64,000 nt of DNA from the NCBI GenBank assembly GCA_963738365.1, contig CAVTWH010000006.1:310001-374000 (forward strand), given 5' to 3'. The notes beneath the pieces were generated by a model, which was given only the letters and a program-made list of their open reading frames with translations, ran no database searches and was not told the origin of the DNA. A program made the position numbers and the translations under genes. The stretch comes from CAVTWH01 sp963738365. Lineage in GTDB: Bacteria; Actinomycetota; Actinomycetes; Mycobacteriales; Micromonosporaceae. This document shows, piece by piece, positions 56,322 to 64,000 of this stretch (the first letter of the stretch is position 1; each line of letters begins with the position of its first letter).

Positions 56322-57380
56322 ATGGCGGAACGGATGCGCCCCGGGGCGCAGTACGCCCTGCGCCTGGTCAACTTCGGCGCCCCGGTGGTCCGCCAGCGCT
56401 ACGACCGGGGCGTGCCGGTCAACCCGGACGGCTTCCCCGACTGGGAGTTCCAGGCGCGTGCCCTGGTCGAGCTGCCCGAGCCGCCGGCCGGCCTGACCGT
56501 GGACGAGATCCGCGTGGTGGACGTGCTGGCCGCCAACGCGCTGCTGGCCCGGGACGGTACCGATCCCCTGTGGACACCGGGCGACCTGCGTACCCCACCG
56601 GGTTGGACCTGGGCGCACCTGGGCGGCGCGCGCCAGCTCGCCGCGGTCCCGATCGAGCTGCACGCCTCCTTCCGGCACGCGGGCGGGGTGAGCGAGCTGC
56701 CCGGCTCGGCCGGGCGCGGCCTGCGGGTGGACTACCAGCCGACCCCGGTCGGCGTGGCCGGCCCGCTGCAGCGGGTGATCGAGCCGGTGCTCAAGGAACT
56801 GGAGGCGCTGCTCGGGGTGGAGCTGCCGCCCCGCTACCGGGAGTTCCTGGCGCAGACCAACGGCGCCACGCCGGACGGCCCGGGCGTGCTGCCCGGCTTC
56901 GGGTTCATCGCCGACCAGCCCTTCTTCGGCCTGACCCGCCAGGATCCGGCGGAGGACCTGGTGGTCGCCAACCAGTACACCGGCGACCGGTTCACCGCCG
57001 ACTTCCTCGGCATCGGCTGGGTGCAGGGCGGCACCCTGGCGGTCCGACTGCGCGGCGAGGACCGGGACTCGATCTGGTGGTACGACGACGACGATCCGCG
57101 CGCCGACGCCAGCGACGACGCCGCGGCAGTCAGCGACCGGCTGCTGCACCGCTGCGCCGACCACGTCGACCAGTTCTGGCAGCGGCTGGCCCGCCCGTCC
57201 CGGGCGCTGCTGGAGCTGGCCGCCGCCGCCCCGGTCCGCCAACTGCGCCCGGACACGCTGGGCGACAGCCTGCCGCCCGAGCGGCGCGCCCCGTGGCAGC
57301 CGCCCCGGCTGCCGGACGAGGCGTACTTCGGCGACGAGGCGGTCCGGCTGCTGCTGCTGCGCCAGGACGAGCCGGCATAG
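56322..57380 (+). CDS. WHH-nuclease-like domain fused to SUKH-1 (copy 1)
   Basis: 352 residues; ATG 56322 after GGAGG. Residues 1-125 resemble HNH/WHH nuclease toxins: GFPDWEFQARALVELPEP, then PPGWTWAHLGGARQL, VPIELHASFRHAGGVSEL, where toxins have WHHH and LVP..LH..F.H.GG. Residues 150-300 are SUKH-1/SMI1-KNR4: LEALLGVELPPRYREFLAQTNGAT, GFGFIADQPFFGLTR, DSIWWYDDDDP. The nuclease HH pair reads AH, so activity is doubtful. Joining toxin-like and immunity-like domains in one cytosolic protein is unusual. Confidence 0.75.
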   Translation: MAERMRPGAQYALRLVNFGAPVVRQRYDRGVPVNPDGFPDWEFQARALVELPEPPAGLTVDEIRVVDVLAANALLARDGTDPLWTPGDLRTPPGWTWAHLGGARQLAAVPIELHASFRHAGGVSELPGSAGRGLRVDYQPTPVGVAGPLQRVIEPVLKELEALLGVELPPRYREFLAQTNGATPDGPGVLPGFGFIADQPFFGLTRQDPAEDLVVANQYTGDRFTADFLGIGWVQGGTLAVRLRGEDRDSIWWYDDDDPRADASDDAAAVSDRLLHRCADHVDQFWQRLARPSRALLELAAAAPVRQLRPDTLGDSLPPERRAPWQPPRLPDEAYFGDEAVRLLLLRQDEPA

Positions 57381-57414
57381 CATCATGGCGCTGGGTCGGA
57401 GGGGAGGCGGTGCC

Positions 57415-58644
57415 GTGCGGTACCCCCGGATGGTGGTGGCTGTCCTGCTGGCCGCGCCGCTGCTGGCTGCTGTCGCGGCGGGGCCGGCGGCGGCCGCCGA
57501 CTGCGTCGCGCCGGGCACTGCGGTGGCCGAGGTCGGCTGGGCTCAGCTGGCGCTCGGCCCGGACCGCACCGGGCCGCTCAGCCAGGGCGCCGGCCAGCGG
57601 GTCGCGGTGCTGTCCACCGGCGTCGACGCCCATCAGCAGCAGCTGGCCGGCCGGGTGGAGGGCGGGGCCGACACGGCGGACGGCGGGCAGCCGGCCGGCA
57701 CCGACTGCGCGGGCGCCGGGACCCAGGTGGCCGGCGTGATCGCCGCCGCCAAGCGGCCCGACGCGGGGTTCGCCGGGCTGGCACCGGCCGCCCGGATCAT
57801 GCCGATCCGGGTGCTCTCCGGGCAGGGCGGCAGCACGGTCGACGCGGCCGACCTCGCGGCCGGCATCCAGGCCGCGCTGTCCGCCGGTGCCACCGTGATC
57901 TGCGCTCCGGTCGCCGTCTACGACGCCAGCGACGCGCTGCGCGGCGCGGTAACCGAGGCGCTGGCGGCCGGCGTGCCGGTGGTGGCGGCGGCCGGCGACG
58001 GCGGCAGCCGGGGCAACCCGGCGCCGTACCCGGCCGCGTACCCCGGGGTGATCGCGGTGACCGCACTCGACCCGGCCGGCTACGTGGTGCCCGACGCCGG
58101 CTCCGGTGACTTCGTCACGCTCGGCGCGCCCGGTCGGGCCGTCGACACGCTGCAGGCCGGCGGCGGGCTGATCGCGGTCGACGGTACCGGCGTGGCGGCC
58201 GGCGCGGTCGCCGGGACGGTGGCCCTGCTGCTCAGCCGCTTCCCGGGCATGCACCTGGACCAGTTGGCCCGGCGACTGACCGCGACCGCCACCCCGATCG
58301 CCGGGTACCCCGCCGATCCGGCGCTGGCCGGCATGGTCGACCCGTTCCGGGCGCTCAGCGAGGCGCCGGCCGGCGCCTCCCCGGCCGCCGTCCCCGGCTA
58401 CCAGCCGGCCAGCCCCGACGCGGTGCAGGTGGCCCAGGCGGGGGTACGGGACCGGGCGCTGCTGGCCGCCGCCGGTGCCCTGCTCCTCGCCCTGCTGGTG
58501 ACCTTGCTGGCCAGGTTCGCCCCGCGCGGGCGGCGGCGCTCCTGGCGGGCCACCATGGCGCCGCCGCCGGCGCCCGAGCCGCCCCCGGCCGAGGCGTCAC
58601 CGCCGGTCCTGCTCTTCGAGGACCACGCCGGATCCGGCCGGTGA
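57415..58644 (+). CDS. Mycosin-like subtilase with all catalytic residues replaced
   Basis: 409 residues with mycosin (MycP) layout: signal peptide (VVAVLLAAPLLAAVAAG), subtilisin fold (57-350), Pro-rich linker, C-terminal transmembrane helix (LLAAAGALLLALLVTLLARF) and basic tail. Catalytic positions are changed: Asp of DTGV is Ser67 (VAVLSTGVD), His of GHGT is Ala101 (DCAGAGTQVAG), oxyanion Asn is Asp195 (AAGDGGS), and nucleophile Ser of GTSxAAP is Gly259 (GTGVAAG). GTG 57415 follows GGAGG. Probably a structural part of the T7SS without protease activity. Overlaps the next gene by GTGA. Confidence 0.88.
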   Translation: MRYPRMVVAVLLAAPLLAAVAAGPAAAADCVAPGTAVAEVGWAQLALGPDRTGPLSQGAGQRVAVLSTGVDAHQQQLAGRVEGGADTADGGQPAGTDCAGAGTQVAGVIAAAKRPDAGFAGLAPAARIMPIRVLSGQGGSTVDAADLAAGIQAALSAGATVICAPVAVYDASDALRGAVTEALAAGVPVVAAAGDGGSRGNPAPYPAAYPGVIAVTALDPAGYVVPDAGSGDFVTLGAPGRAVDTLQAGGGLIAVDGTGVAAGAVAGTVALLLSRFPGMHLDQLARRLTATATPIAGYPADPALAGMVDPFRALSEAPAGASPAAVPGYQPASPDAVQVAQAGVRDRALLAAAGALLLALLVTLLARFAPRGRRRSWRATMAPPPAPEPPPAEASPPVLLFEDHAGSGR

Positions 58645-59684
58645 ACCAGGTCAGCGCCGGGCAGCTGCGTAGCCTGCCCATCCCCGGGGCGCGGTATGCG
58701 CTCACCGCCTACCAGCCGGCCGCGCCCATCCTCCGGGTGCGCTACCGGGACGGGGTGGTGGTGGGCGGCGACGGGTTCCCGCTCTGGGCGCCGTACGCCC
58801 CGGTCGCGGTCACCCTGCCGCCGGTGCCGGCCGGCCGGGGCGTGGACGAGGTACGCATCCTGGACGTGGCGCTGGGCAACGCCGTGCTGGCCGCCGAGGG
58901 GCACCCGGCAGCCGCCCCGGACGGGGCCACCCCGCACGGCTGGGTGTGGGCGCACCAGGCCGGTACCCGCGCGCTGCTGCTCGTCCCGGCCGACCTGCAC
59001 GCCAGCTTCGCCCACCTGGGCGGGGTGGCCGCGATGGGCGCCGACCGGGCTCGACGCGGCGTCGACGTGGCCGGCGAGCCCCGGGTCGGCGCGACCGCCA
59101 CGGTGGCCCTGCCGGAGCGGGCACTGTCCACTGTGGAGGACGCACTGGGCTACCGGCTTCCGTCGGCCTACCGGGAGTTCCTGGCCGACACCAACGGCGC
59201 CCGGCCGGCCGTGCCGGCCGTCCACCCGGACTTCGGCTTCGTCGCCGACCAGTACCTGTTCGGGCTGGCCCGGCGCGACTGGATGCAGGACCTGGTCTAC
59301 GCCAACGGGTTCCTCGCCGACCGGCTGACCCCGGACTTCCTCGCCGTCGGCCACGTCCAGGGCGGCCTGCTCGCGGTCCGGGTACGCGGCGCGGACACCG
59401 GCTCGGTGTGGTACCTGGACGACGACGACCCGCGCGACGCCGACCCCTTCGACGCCGCCTACCGCTGCGCCCACCTGCTGCACCGGCTGGCCGACGACTT
59501 CGCCGGGTTCTGGTCCGGGCTGCGTCCGGTCCCGGCCTGGCTGCGGCGGCTCGCCGCCGACCTGGTGGCCGAGGGCGCCGCCGCCCGCACCGAGCTACCC
59601 CACCAGGGCAGTTCGCTGCCCCGCACCGCCACGCTGTCCCAGGACCCGCCACCGCTGGTCGCGGAGCCGGCTGCGGCCAACTGA
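58641..59684 (+). CDS. WHH-nuclease-like domain fused to SUKH-1 (copy 2)
   Basis: 347 residues; GTG 58641 overlaps the mycosin stop. Paralogue of the gene before the mycosin: GFPLWAPYAPVAVTLPPVP, HGWVWAHQAGTRALL, VPADLHASFAHLGGVAAM for the nuclease-like part, then VEDALGYRLPSAYREFLADTNGARP, DFGFVADQYLFGLAR and GSVWYLDDDDPRDAD for SUKH-1. The same WxWAH change from toxin WHH occurs in both copies. Last gene of the rightward operon. Confidence 0.75.
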   Translation: MNQVSAGQLRSLPIPGARYALTAYQPAAPILRVRYRDGVVVGGDGFPLWAPYAPVAVTLPPVPAGRGVDEVRILDVALGNAVLAAEGHPAAAPDGATPHGWVWAHQAGTRALLLVPADLHASFAHLGGVAAMGADRARRGVDVAGEPRVGATATVALPERALSTVEDALGYRLPSAYREFLADTNGARPAVPAVHPDFGFVADQYLFGLARRDWMQDLVYANGFLADRLTPDFLAVGHVQGGLLAVRVRGADTGSVWYLDDDDPRDADPFDAAYRCAHLLHRLADDFAGFWSGLRPVPAWLRRLAADLVAEGAAARTELPHQGSSLPRTATLSQDPPPLVAEPAAAN

Positions 59685-59739
59685 CGTCGGTCGACGTCGA
59701 CGTGTGTAGCGCGTCAGCGCCGGTGGCGGCATTTCGGGC

Positions 59740-60138
59740 TCACAGCTGAAGTGTCGGGACTCCCGGAAGGTCATGGAATCGTGCCGCGGCCCCGTGGCTG
59801 ACGATGACGCGCTCTGTCTCCAGCGCATGTGCGGCGATGATCAGGTCGTGCGCCCGCCGTGGTGCACCGGTCCGCCTGACGTGTGCCAGCAGACGCGCGT
59901 GGTGAGCCGCCGTTGTCTCGGTGTACGGCAGGACATCGAGGACGGACGTGATGGTGACGAGAGCCCGTGCCCTCTCGGCGGCTCGACGGGCGGTGTCGTC
60001 AAGTTCGATACCGACCCGGTACTCCGCGAGGGTGATGGCCCCGATGGCCAGTTCGTCGTCCTCGAAAGACGTGCGGTCCAGGCTGCCGCGCTCGTAGGCG
60101 ATGAGCACGTTGGTATCCAGTATCAGGCGTCGGCCCAC
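59740..60138 (-). CDS. vapC: PIN-domain toxin VapC
   Basis: 132 residues. PIN nuclease: ILDTNVLIAYERG (Asp8), AIGAITLAEYRVGIEL (Glu) and HDLIIAAHALE (Asp). The usual fourth acidic position (T-x-D in the last strand) reads VIVSHGAAARFHDLPGV, so the Asp is absent. GTG 60138 overlaps vapB by 16 bases. Targets are typically tRNA or rRNA. Confidence 0.88.
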   Translation of the reverse strand: MGRRLILDTNVLIAYERGSLDRTSFEDDELAIGAITLAEYRVGIELDDTARRAAERARALVTITSVLDVLPYTETTAAHHARLLAHVRRTGAPRRAHDLIIAAHALETERVIVSHGAAARFHDLPGVPTLQL

Positions 60139-60380
60139 GGGTCGGTCCTGTCATTGGTGAGCAGCGCGAGCGCTTCGGCGATGTCCGTTGCGAACCGCTC
60201 GTCGGGTGGCTCGGTACCTTCCAGCGCGGCGCGCAGATCGGCGCCTGTCCGGCGAACGGCGGGACGGATCTCGGCTACCGGGCGGTTTCCGCGGGTGATG
60301 GTGACGCTTTCGCCGTGCTCAATCGCGTCCAACAGGTCGGAGAACCGGCGGGACGCCTCGGTTGCTGTGATCGTACGCAC
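60123..60380 (-). CDS. vapB: Phd/YefM-type antitoxin VapB
   Basis: 85 residues, GTG 60380. N-terminal DNA-binding Phd/YefM fold: TITATEASRRFSDLLDAIEHGESVTITRGNRPVAEIRP. C-terminal acidic half (EGTEPPDERFATDIAEALAL) would bind the toxin. Overlaps vapC and is expected to autoregulate the pair. The module is inserted between the effector operon and the ESX core genes. Confidence 0.88.
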   Translation of the reverse strand: MRTITATEASRRFSDLLDAIEHGESVTITRGNRPVAEIRPAVRRTGADLRAALEGTEPPDERFATDIAEALALLTNDRTDPWADA

Positions 60381-60480
60381 CCTGACAGTGTCTCTGAGAA
60401 TCAGATTTTCTGGGACTTCGGTCTGCTCGACCAGCAGGGGCACGGGCGCCGCGGCATCCCGTGCCCCCCGGTCAGGTTCC

Positions 60481-60774
60481 TCAGAACCGGGCGGCCGCGG
60501 CCGCGTCGGCCTGCTGCATGTTGGCCGCTGCGTTGCCCACCTTGGTGGACAGCGTCTGCAGGGTGGTGGCCATCTCGTTGGCCTTGCCGTGCCAGGTGTT
60601 GCTGCACCCCTGGAAGGCGTTGGCACCGGCGCCGCTCCAGCCGTTGGCCAGCAGGTTGTTGAAGGTCCGGTCGACCTCGTCGAGGTGCTGGTTCATCTGG
60701 GTGACGAACGCGGCGATCGACCCGGAGAGGGTGTCGATGCCGCTGAAGTCGTAGACCAGGCTGTCGTCGCTCAC
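60481..60774 (-). CDS. WXG100 family protein (EsxB-like)
   Basis: 97 residues, standard WXG100 length. The turn LANGWSGAGANAF contains the WxG motif between two helices (AAFVTQMNQHLDEVDRTFNNL and HGKANEMATTLQTLSTKVG). GTG 60774 follows AGAAGGAG. Pairs with the neighbouring WXG100-like protein 14 bases upstream, as an ESX heterodimer secreted by EccB/EccD-type machinery. Confidence 0.92.
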   Translation of the reverse strand: MSDDSLVYDFSGIDTLSGSIAAFVTQMNQHLDEVDRTFNNLLANGWSGAGANAFQGCSNTWHGKANEMATTLQTLSTKVGNAAANMQQADAAAAARF

Positions 60775-60788
60775 GTCGGCACTCCTTC

Positions 60789-61133
60789 TCAGCGCAGCTG
60801 GTTGGCGACCGGGCCGAGGCCCGGGCTGAACTCGTTGGCCACCTTGGCGATCTCCGCCGAGGCGTCGGCGTCGGTGTTACCGAACGCCTGGTTGGACTGG
60901 CTGACGTTGCCCGCCATGGTGTTCAGTGCGTCGAGCATGCCGCGCAGCTCCTGGCCCAGCTGGGCGGAGACGTTCTGGAAGGTGCTGCCGGCACCGCCCT
61001 GGAAGACCGCGGCCTGCGTCTCGATCTCGTTGAGCAGGCGTGTCAGGTTGAGCGCGATGCCCTGTCCCGCCTCTGTCGCGACCTTGGCCGCGTTGTCGAG
61101 CATCTCGGGAGTGACCCGAGTTGGTCCCGCCAC
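60789..61133 (-). CDS. WXG100-like protein with Trp replaced by Phe
   Basis: 114 residues, helix-turn-helix ESAT-6 layout (MLDNAAKVATEAGQGIALNL, turn AAVFQGGAGSTF, ELRGMLDALNTMAGNVSQS). The WxG Trp is Phe (VFQGGAG). GTG 61133. First of the bicistronic Esx pair, downstream of eccB by 141 bases. Confidence 0.88.
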   Translation of the reverse strand: MAGPTRVTPEMLDNAAKVATEAGQGIALNLTRLLNEIETQAAVFQGGAGSTFQNVSAQLGQELRGMLDALNTMAGNVSQSNQAFGNTDADASAEIAKVANEFSPGLGPVANQLR

Positions 61134-61274
61134 TGCTACTCACCCCGTCCCGTTCGCGTGCCGCCCGGTCGGCGGCGCGTCGTTGGAATGCTTCATCGCC
61201 CGCCATCGCTAGGACCGGGCCAGTCCGAGGCTACCAACCCGCGCAAAACAGCGCCGCCCGCCGATACCGCCGGC

Positions 61275-62666
61275 TCAGCTGCCGGAGCCGGTCGCCGCGC
61301 GGAGGGCCAGCGTCTGGCTGAGGTCCGGGCCGGCCGGGACACGGGCCAGCACCGCCGCCGGCAGCGGGTGCGCGGTGGTCGGGTCGTAGCCGAGGAACTT
61401 CACGTCGTTGGCGGAGAGCACGCTGTAGCGGGTGCCGGCGTCGGTGACCAGGAAGTAGCCGCCGAGGGCGTAGCCGGGCGACGGCTGGGCCACCACCAGC
61501 GCCGCCCGCCCGGACGGGACGGCCACCAGGTCGGCCAGCACCGTGCCGCCGGTCGAGCGCCGCCCGGTGGGTACCCCGACCGCGGTGAGCCGGCCGCCGG
61601 TGGTCACCGTCGGGTCGCCGCCGTCCGCGTCGAACCCGACGCACACCAGGTCCCGGGGTCCGGGCGTGGCCAGCTGCGGCGGTTTGAGCGGCGGCGCCTG
61701 CGGCCCGGTCACGGCGGGCAGCGCCGACGACTTCTTCGACCGGTCGGCCATCCCGACGTCGACCACGCTGGGCTGGCCGCCGGACTTCACCGCGATGTCC
61801 TTCTGCAGTTCGGTGATCGCGGCGAGGCCGTCGTTGAAGACCAGGTAGTAGAGCGGGCCCGAGCCGGTCTGGGCGACCAGTACGTCACCGTTGTGCCGGT
61901 CCGGCACGGCGGCCGACGGCTCCCCGGCGTGCGGCACGGTGATCTCGCGGATGTCGGCGCCGGCCGGCAGCGTGTCCAGCAGCGCCGGACCCAGCGGTAC
62001 GGCGGCGATGTCGGCGAACAGGAACACCCGGACCTTGGGATCCACCTGGTAGCGGTGCCCGCGCCAGAGCAGCGCCAGCGCGCCGCTGGACGAGTCGGTG
62101 GCCAGGATGCCGTCCTCGGCGTCCAGCGCCCGGGCACCGGCGGGGGTACCGACCGCGCTGAGCTGTACCAGCGCGCTGGCCGCGCCGGTGGCGTCGGTGG
62201 CCGGCACCGAGCAGGCCGACCACTCGCCGCCGACCAGGTGCTTGGCGCCGGGCAGCGAGCCCGGGGCGCCCGGGATGCCGACCGTGGTGGCGCGCGGCAG
62301 GCCGCGCAGCGACCGGGCCGCCACCCGGTGCACCACCGGCGGCCCGTGCCCGGCGGCCAGCAGCGCGGAGGCGTAGTTGACGGTCGGGTGCAGGGTGCCC
62401 TGGGAGTAGACGAAGCTGGCGCCGGTCTCCTTCTCCACCACTACGCCGCCGTCGACTTTCCAGGTGTTGCCGCCGGTCTTGGTGAGGATGCCGTAGACGC
62501 CGAAGCCGGCGGCCACCATGACGGCCAGCATGGCGCCGATGAACAGCGCCCCCACGCCCCGGCGCAGCGGGCTGGTGGCCGGGTCGGTCTCCCGCATCAC
62601 GAACGCGGTGACCACCCGCTGGCTGCGGAACTGGTACGACTGGAGCTGGTCGCGGCGCGACGCCAT
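61275..62666 (-). CDS. eccB: Type VII secretion protein EccB
   Basis: 463 residues. Typical EccB N-terminus ASRRDQLQSYQFRSQRVVTAFV, RETDPATSPLRRGVGALFIG, one transmembrane helix (FIGAMLAVMVAAGFGVYGIL) and a large extracytoplasmic domain with repeat-like beta segments (KHLVGGEWSACSVP, VCVGFDADGG; two Cys that may pair). ATG 62666 is 6 bases after the eccD stop. Structural component of the ESX membrane complex. Confidence 0.95.
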   Translation of the reverse strand: MASRRDQLQSYQFRSQRVVTAFVMRETDPATSPLRRGVGALFIGAMLAVMVAAGFGVYGILTKTGGNTWKVDGGVVVEKETGASFVYSQGTLHPTVNYASALLAAGHGPPVVHRVAARSLRGLPRATTVGIPGAPGSLPGAKHLVGGEWSACSVPATDATGAASALVQLSAVGTPAGARALDAEDGILATDSSSGALALLWRGHRYQVDPKVRVFLFADIAAVPLGPALLDTLPAGADIREITVPHAGEPSAAVPDRHNGDVLVAQTGSGPLYYLVFNDGLAAITELQKDIAVKSGGQPSVVDVGMADRSKKSSALPAVTGPQAPPLKPPQLATPGPRDLVCVGFDADGGDPTVTTGGRLTAVGVPTGRRSTGGTVLADLVAVPSGRAALVVAQPSPGYALGGYFLVTDAGTRYSVLSANDVKFLGYDPTTAHPLPAAVLARVPAGPDLSQTLALRAATGSGS

Positions 62667-62672
62667 GCCGGC

Positions 62673-64000
62673 TCAGCCGATCCCTGCGAAGACCGTCTGG
62701 ATCGCCTGATAGACGCCGAGCAGGCCGCAGGCCAGCGGGATGAGCGCCATGATGGCCAGCACGTCGAGCACGTCGGCCATGCGTCCCAGGTAGGGCGAGG
62801 GGGTGCGCTGGCTGTAGACCAGCGTGCCGGTGAGCACGGCGGCGGCCAGCACCAGCAGGGCGACCAGCAGCGGCAGCCGGGCCGGGCCGGGGTCCAGCTG
62901 CCGGGCCCAGCCGATGCCGGCCAGCGCCACGATGAGGACCGCCGCGATGAGCTGCGGCAGCCGCTGCGCCGTGGCCGGGAACAGCCGCCCGCGCAGCAGC
63001 AGCGCCAGCGCGCCGGTGAGGGCCAGCACCTCGCCGACCGTACCCCCGTGGGCCAGCAGTAGCGCGGCGCTGGCGACGCTGACCGCGCTGGCCGCCAGCA
63101 GTGCTCCGGTGAGCAGCTCACCGGCCCGCTGGACGGCGGCGAAGACGCTGCCCCGGTCGGGCAGCGGCGCGTCCTCCAGGATCGCCTCGGCGCGGTAGGG
63201 CAGCACCGGCAGCGGCAGGTGCCCGAGCGAACTGGCCAGCAGCGGGTAGGCCGGCAGCAGCCCGATGGCCAGCGTGATGAGCACGGCGGCGGCTGCCGCG
63301 CGGGGCGCGCCGGCCAGGCAGAGCAGGCCGCCGAGCAGGCCGGCGCCGCCGATGCCGAGTCCGGCCGTGAAGATCCGGGCGAGCGCCGCGACGCCGATCA
63401 TCGCCAGGGCGCTGGCCAGGATCAGCGCGGCGCTGCCGGCGATCACCTGGGGGGCGCCGAAGTCGCCGGGGTCGACCGAGTCGGGGGCGGTGATCAGGGC
63501 GCCGCCGAGGGCGGCGTAGACCAGGCCGTAGCCGGCCACCACGGCGCCGGCCACGGCGTCGCCGCCGGCCCGGGAGAGCAGCACCCCGGCCAGCGTCAGT
63601 ACCGCCGCCATCAGCCAGCCCGATGACGCCGGGCAGCAGCCACGGGGAGCCGGCCCAGGCCAGCAGTGCGGCGCCGAGCACCAGCAGCGCGCCGACCACG
63701 GCCAGCCCGCAGCGCCGGGTCGCCGCGCCGCCCCAGGACCGTCCGGTCCGCCGGGCCGAGCTGGCGATGACCTCCACCACGTCGTCGTAGGCGGGCTCCG
63801 GCCAGTCCTGCCGGCGGGGCGCCAGGTGCAGCAGCTCGCCGTCGCGTACGCCCTGGGTGCCGAGGTCGCTGTCGGCGTCGAGCTCCTGGCCGGAGGTGCG
63901 GCGCAGGGTCCAGCCGCCGTGCTGGTCGTCGTCGGCGGTCTCCACGCCGGCATGGCGCAGCAGGTGCGGGAGCAGGTCGGCGACCAGGATGTGGTCGGGG
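62673..64000 (-). pseudogene. eccD: Type VII secretion integral membrane protein EccD, one frameshift, 5' end outside window
   Basis: N-terminal ubiquitin-like domain (DDDQHGGWTLRRTSGQELDA, QGVRDGELLHLAP) then a linker and about 11 membrane helices. One extra base near 63620 breaks the frame between SPWLLPGVI and GWLMAAVLTLAGVLLSRAGG; removing it joins them exactly (ATC GGC TGG). After that the frame is open to the stop at 62673. Forms the ESX channel core with EccB. eccC and eccE are not in the window; they may lie upstream. Confidence 0.92.

Overview
The window is GC-rich (about 70% by eye), with GTG starts, ATGA/GTGA gene overlaps and third-position G/C throughout. Gene content (an agl-type sugar ABC transporter without its own ATPase, a tyrosine catabolic cluster under an Lrp/AsnC regulator, urease with a urea ABC transporter, and a type VII/ESX secretion locus with YbaB, WXG100, SUKH and mycosin genes) points to an actinomycete, most likely Micromonosporaceae (Micromonospora/Actinoplanes-like). 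The family assignment is inference.

Layout. 1-1.5 kb: zinc-dependent glucose-dehydrogenase-like gene (cut by the window edge) and a small unknown gene. 1.8-5.1 kb: amino-acid permease, small membrane-anchored protein and M20 dipeptidase in one operon. 5.2-8.9 kb: sugar ABC transporter (lipoprotein and two permeases) behind a near-perfect CebR/LacI-type operator, ending in an 18-bp perfect terminator stem. 9-14 kb: secreted protein, then fahA-hmgA-hpd opposite a divergent Lrp-type regulator. 14-17 kb: small membrane/unknown genes, a family 2 glycosyltransferase and a rhomboid-like protein. 16.9-26.4 kb: ureABCFGD and urtABCDE on the minus strand. 26.7-28.6 kb: a UrtA-like protein without signal peptide, divergent from a MarR regulator. 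28.6-32 kb: two paralogous membrane proteins, a DUF89 protein, TfoX-N and a methyltransferase. 32-64 kb: a type VII secretion island.

The T7SS island is the outstanding part. A beta-helix/AAA+ fusion and two WXG100-type substrates run leftward. A long rightward operon carries a SUKH-3 gene, an SseB-like gene, YbaB, a small WXG100-like gene, a 3831-residue giant effector, four genes holding six copies of an apparently undescribed zinc-ribbon module, two fusions of a WHH-nuclease-like domain to SUKH-1, and a mycosin whose catalytic Asp, His, Ser and oxyanion Asn are all replaced. A vapBC pair separates this from leftward WXG100-WXG100-eccB-eccD. The giant protein contains a WXG-like head, a YwqJ-type deaminase motif, a His/Cys putative self-cleavage domain, a GNAT-like region, a DUF5995-like region, two HExxE modules with one decayed copy, and four C-terminal repeats about 240 residues apart. 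I read the island as a T7SS effector locus with an immunity/decoy array; that function is inferred.

Quality caveat: urtA-urtE, ureF, the Lrp gene, the UrtA-like gene and eccD are interrupted by single-base indels, almost all insertions, most of which create or sit in a CG dinucleotide. Restoring the frame gives full-length family proteins, so I regard most as sequence errors rather than decay.
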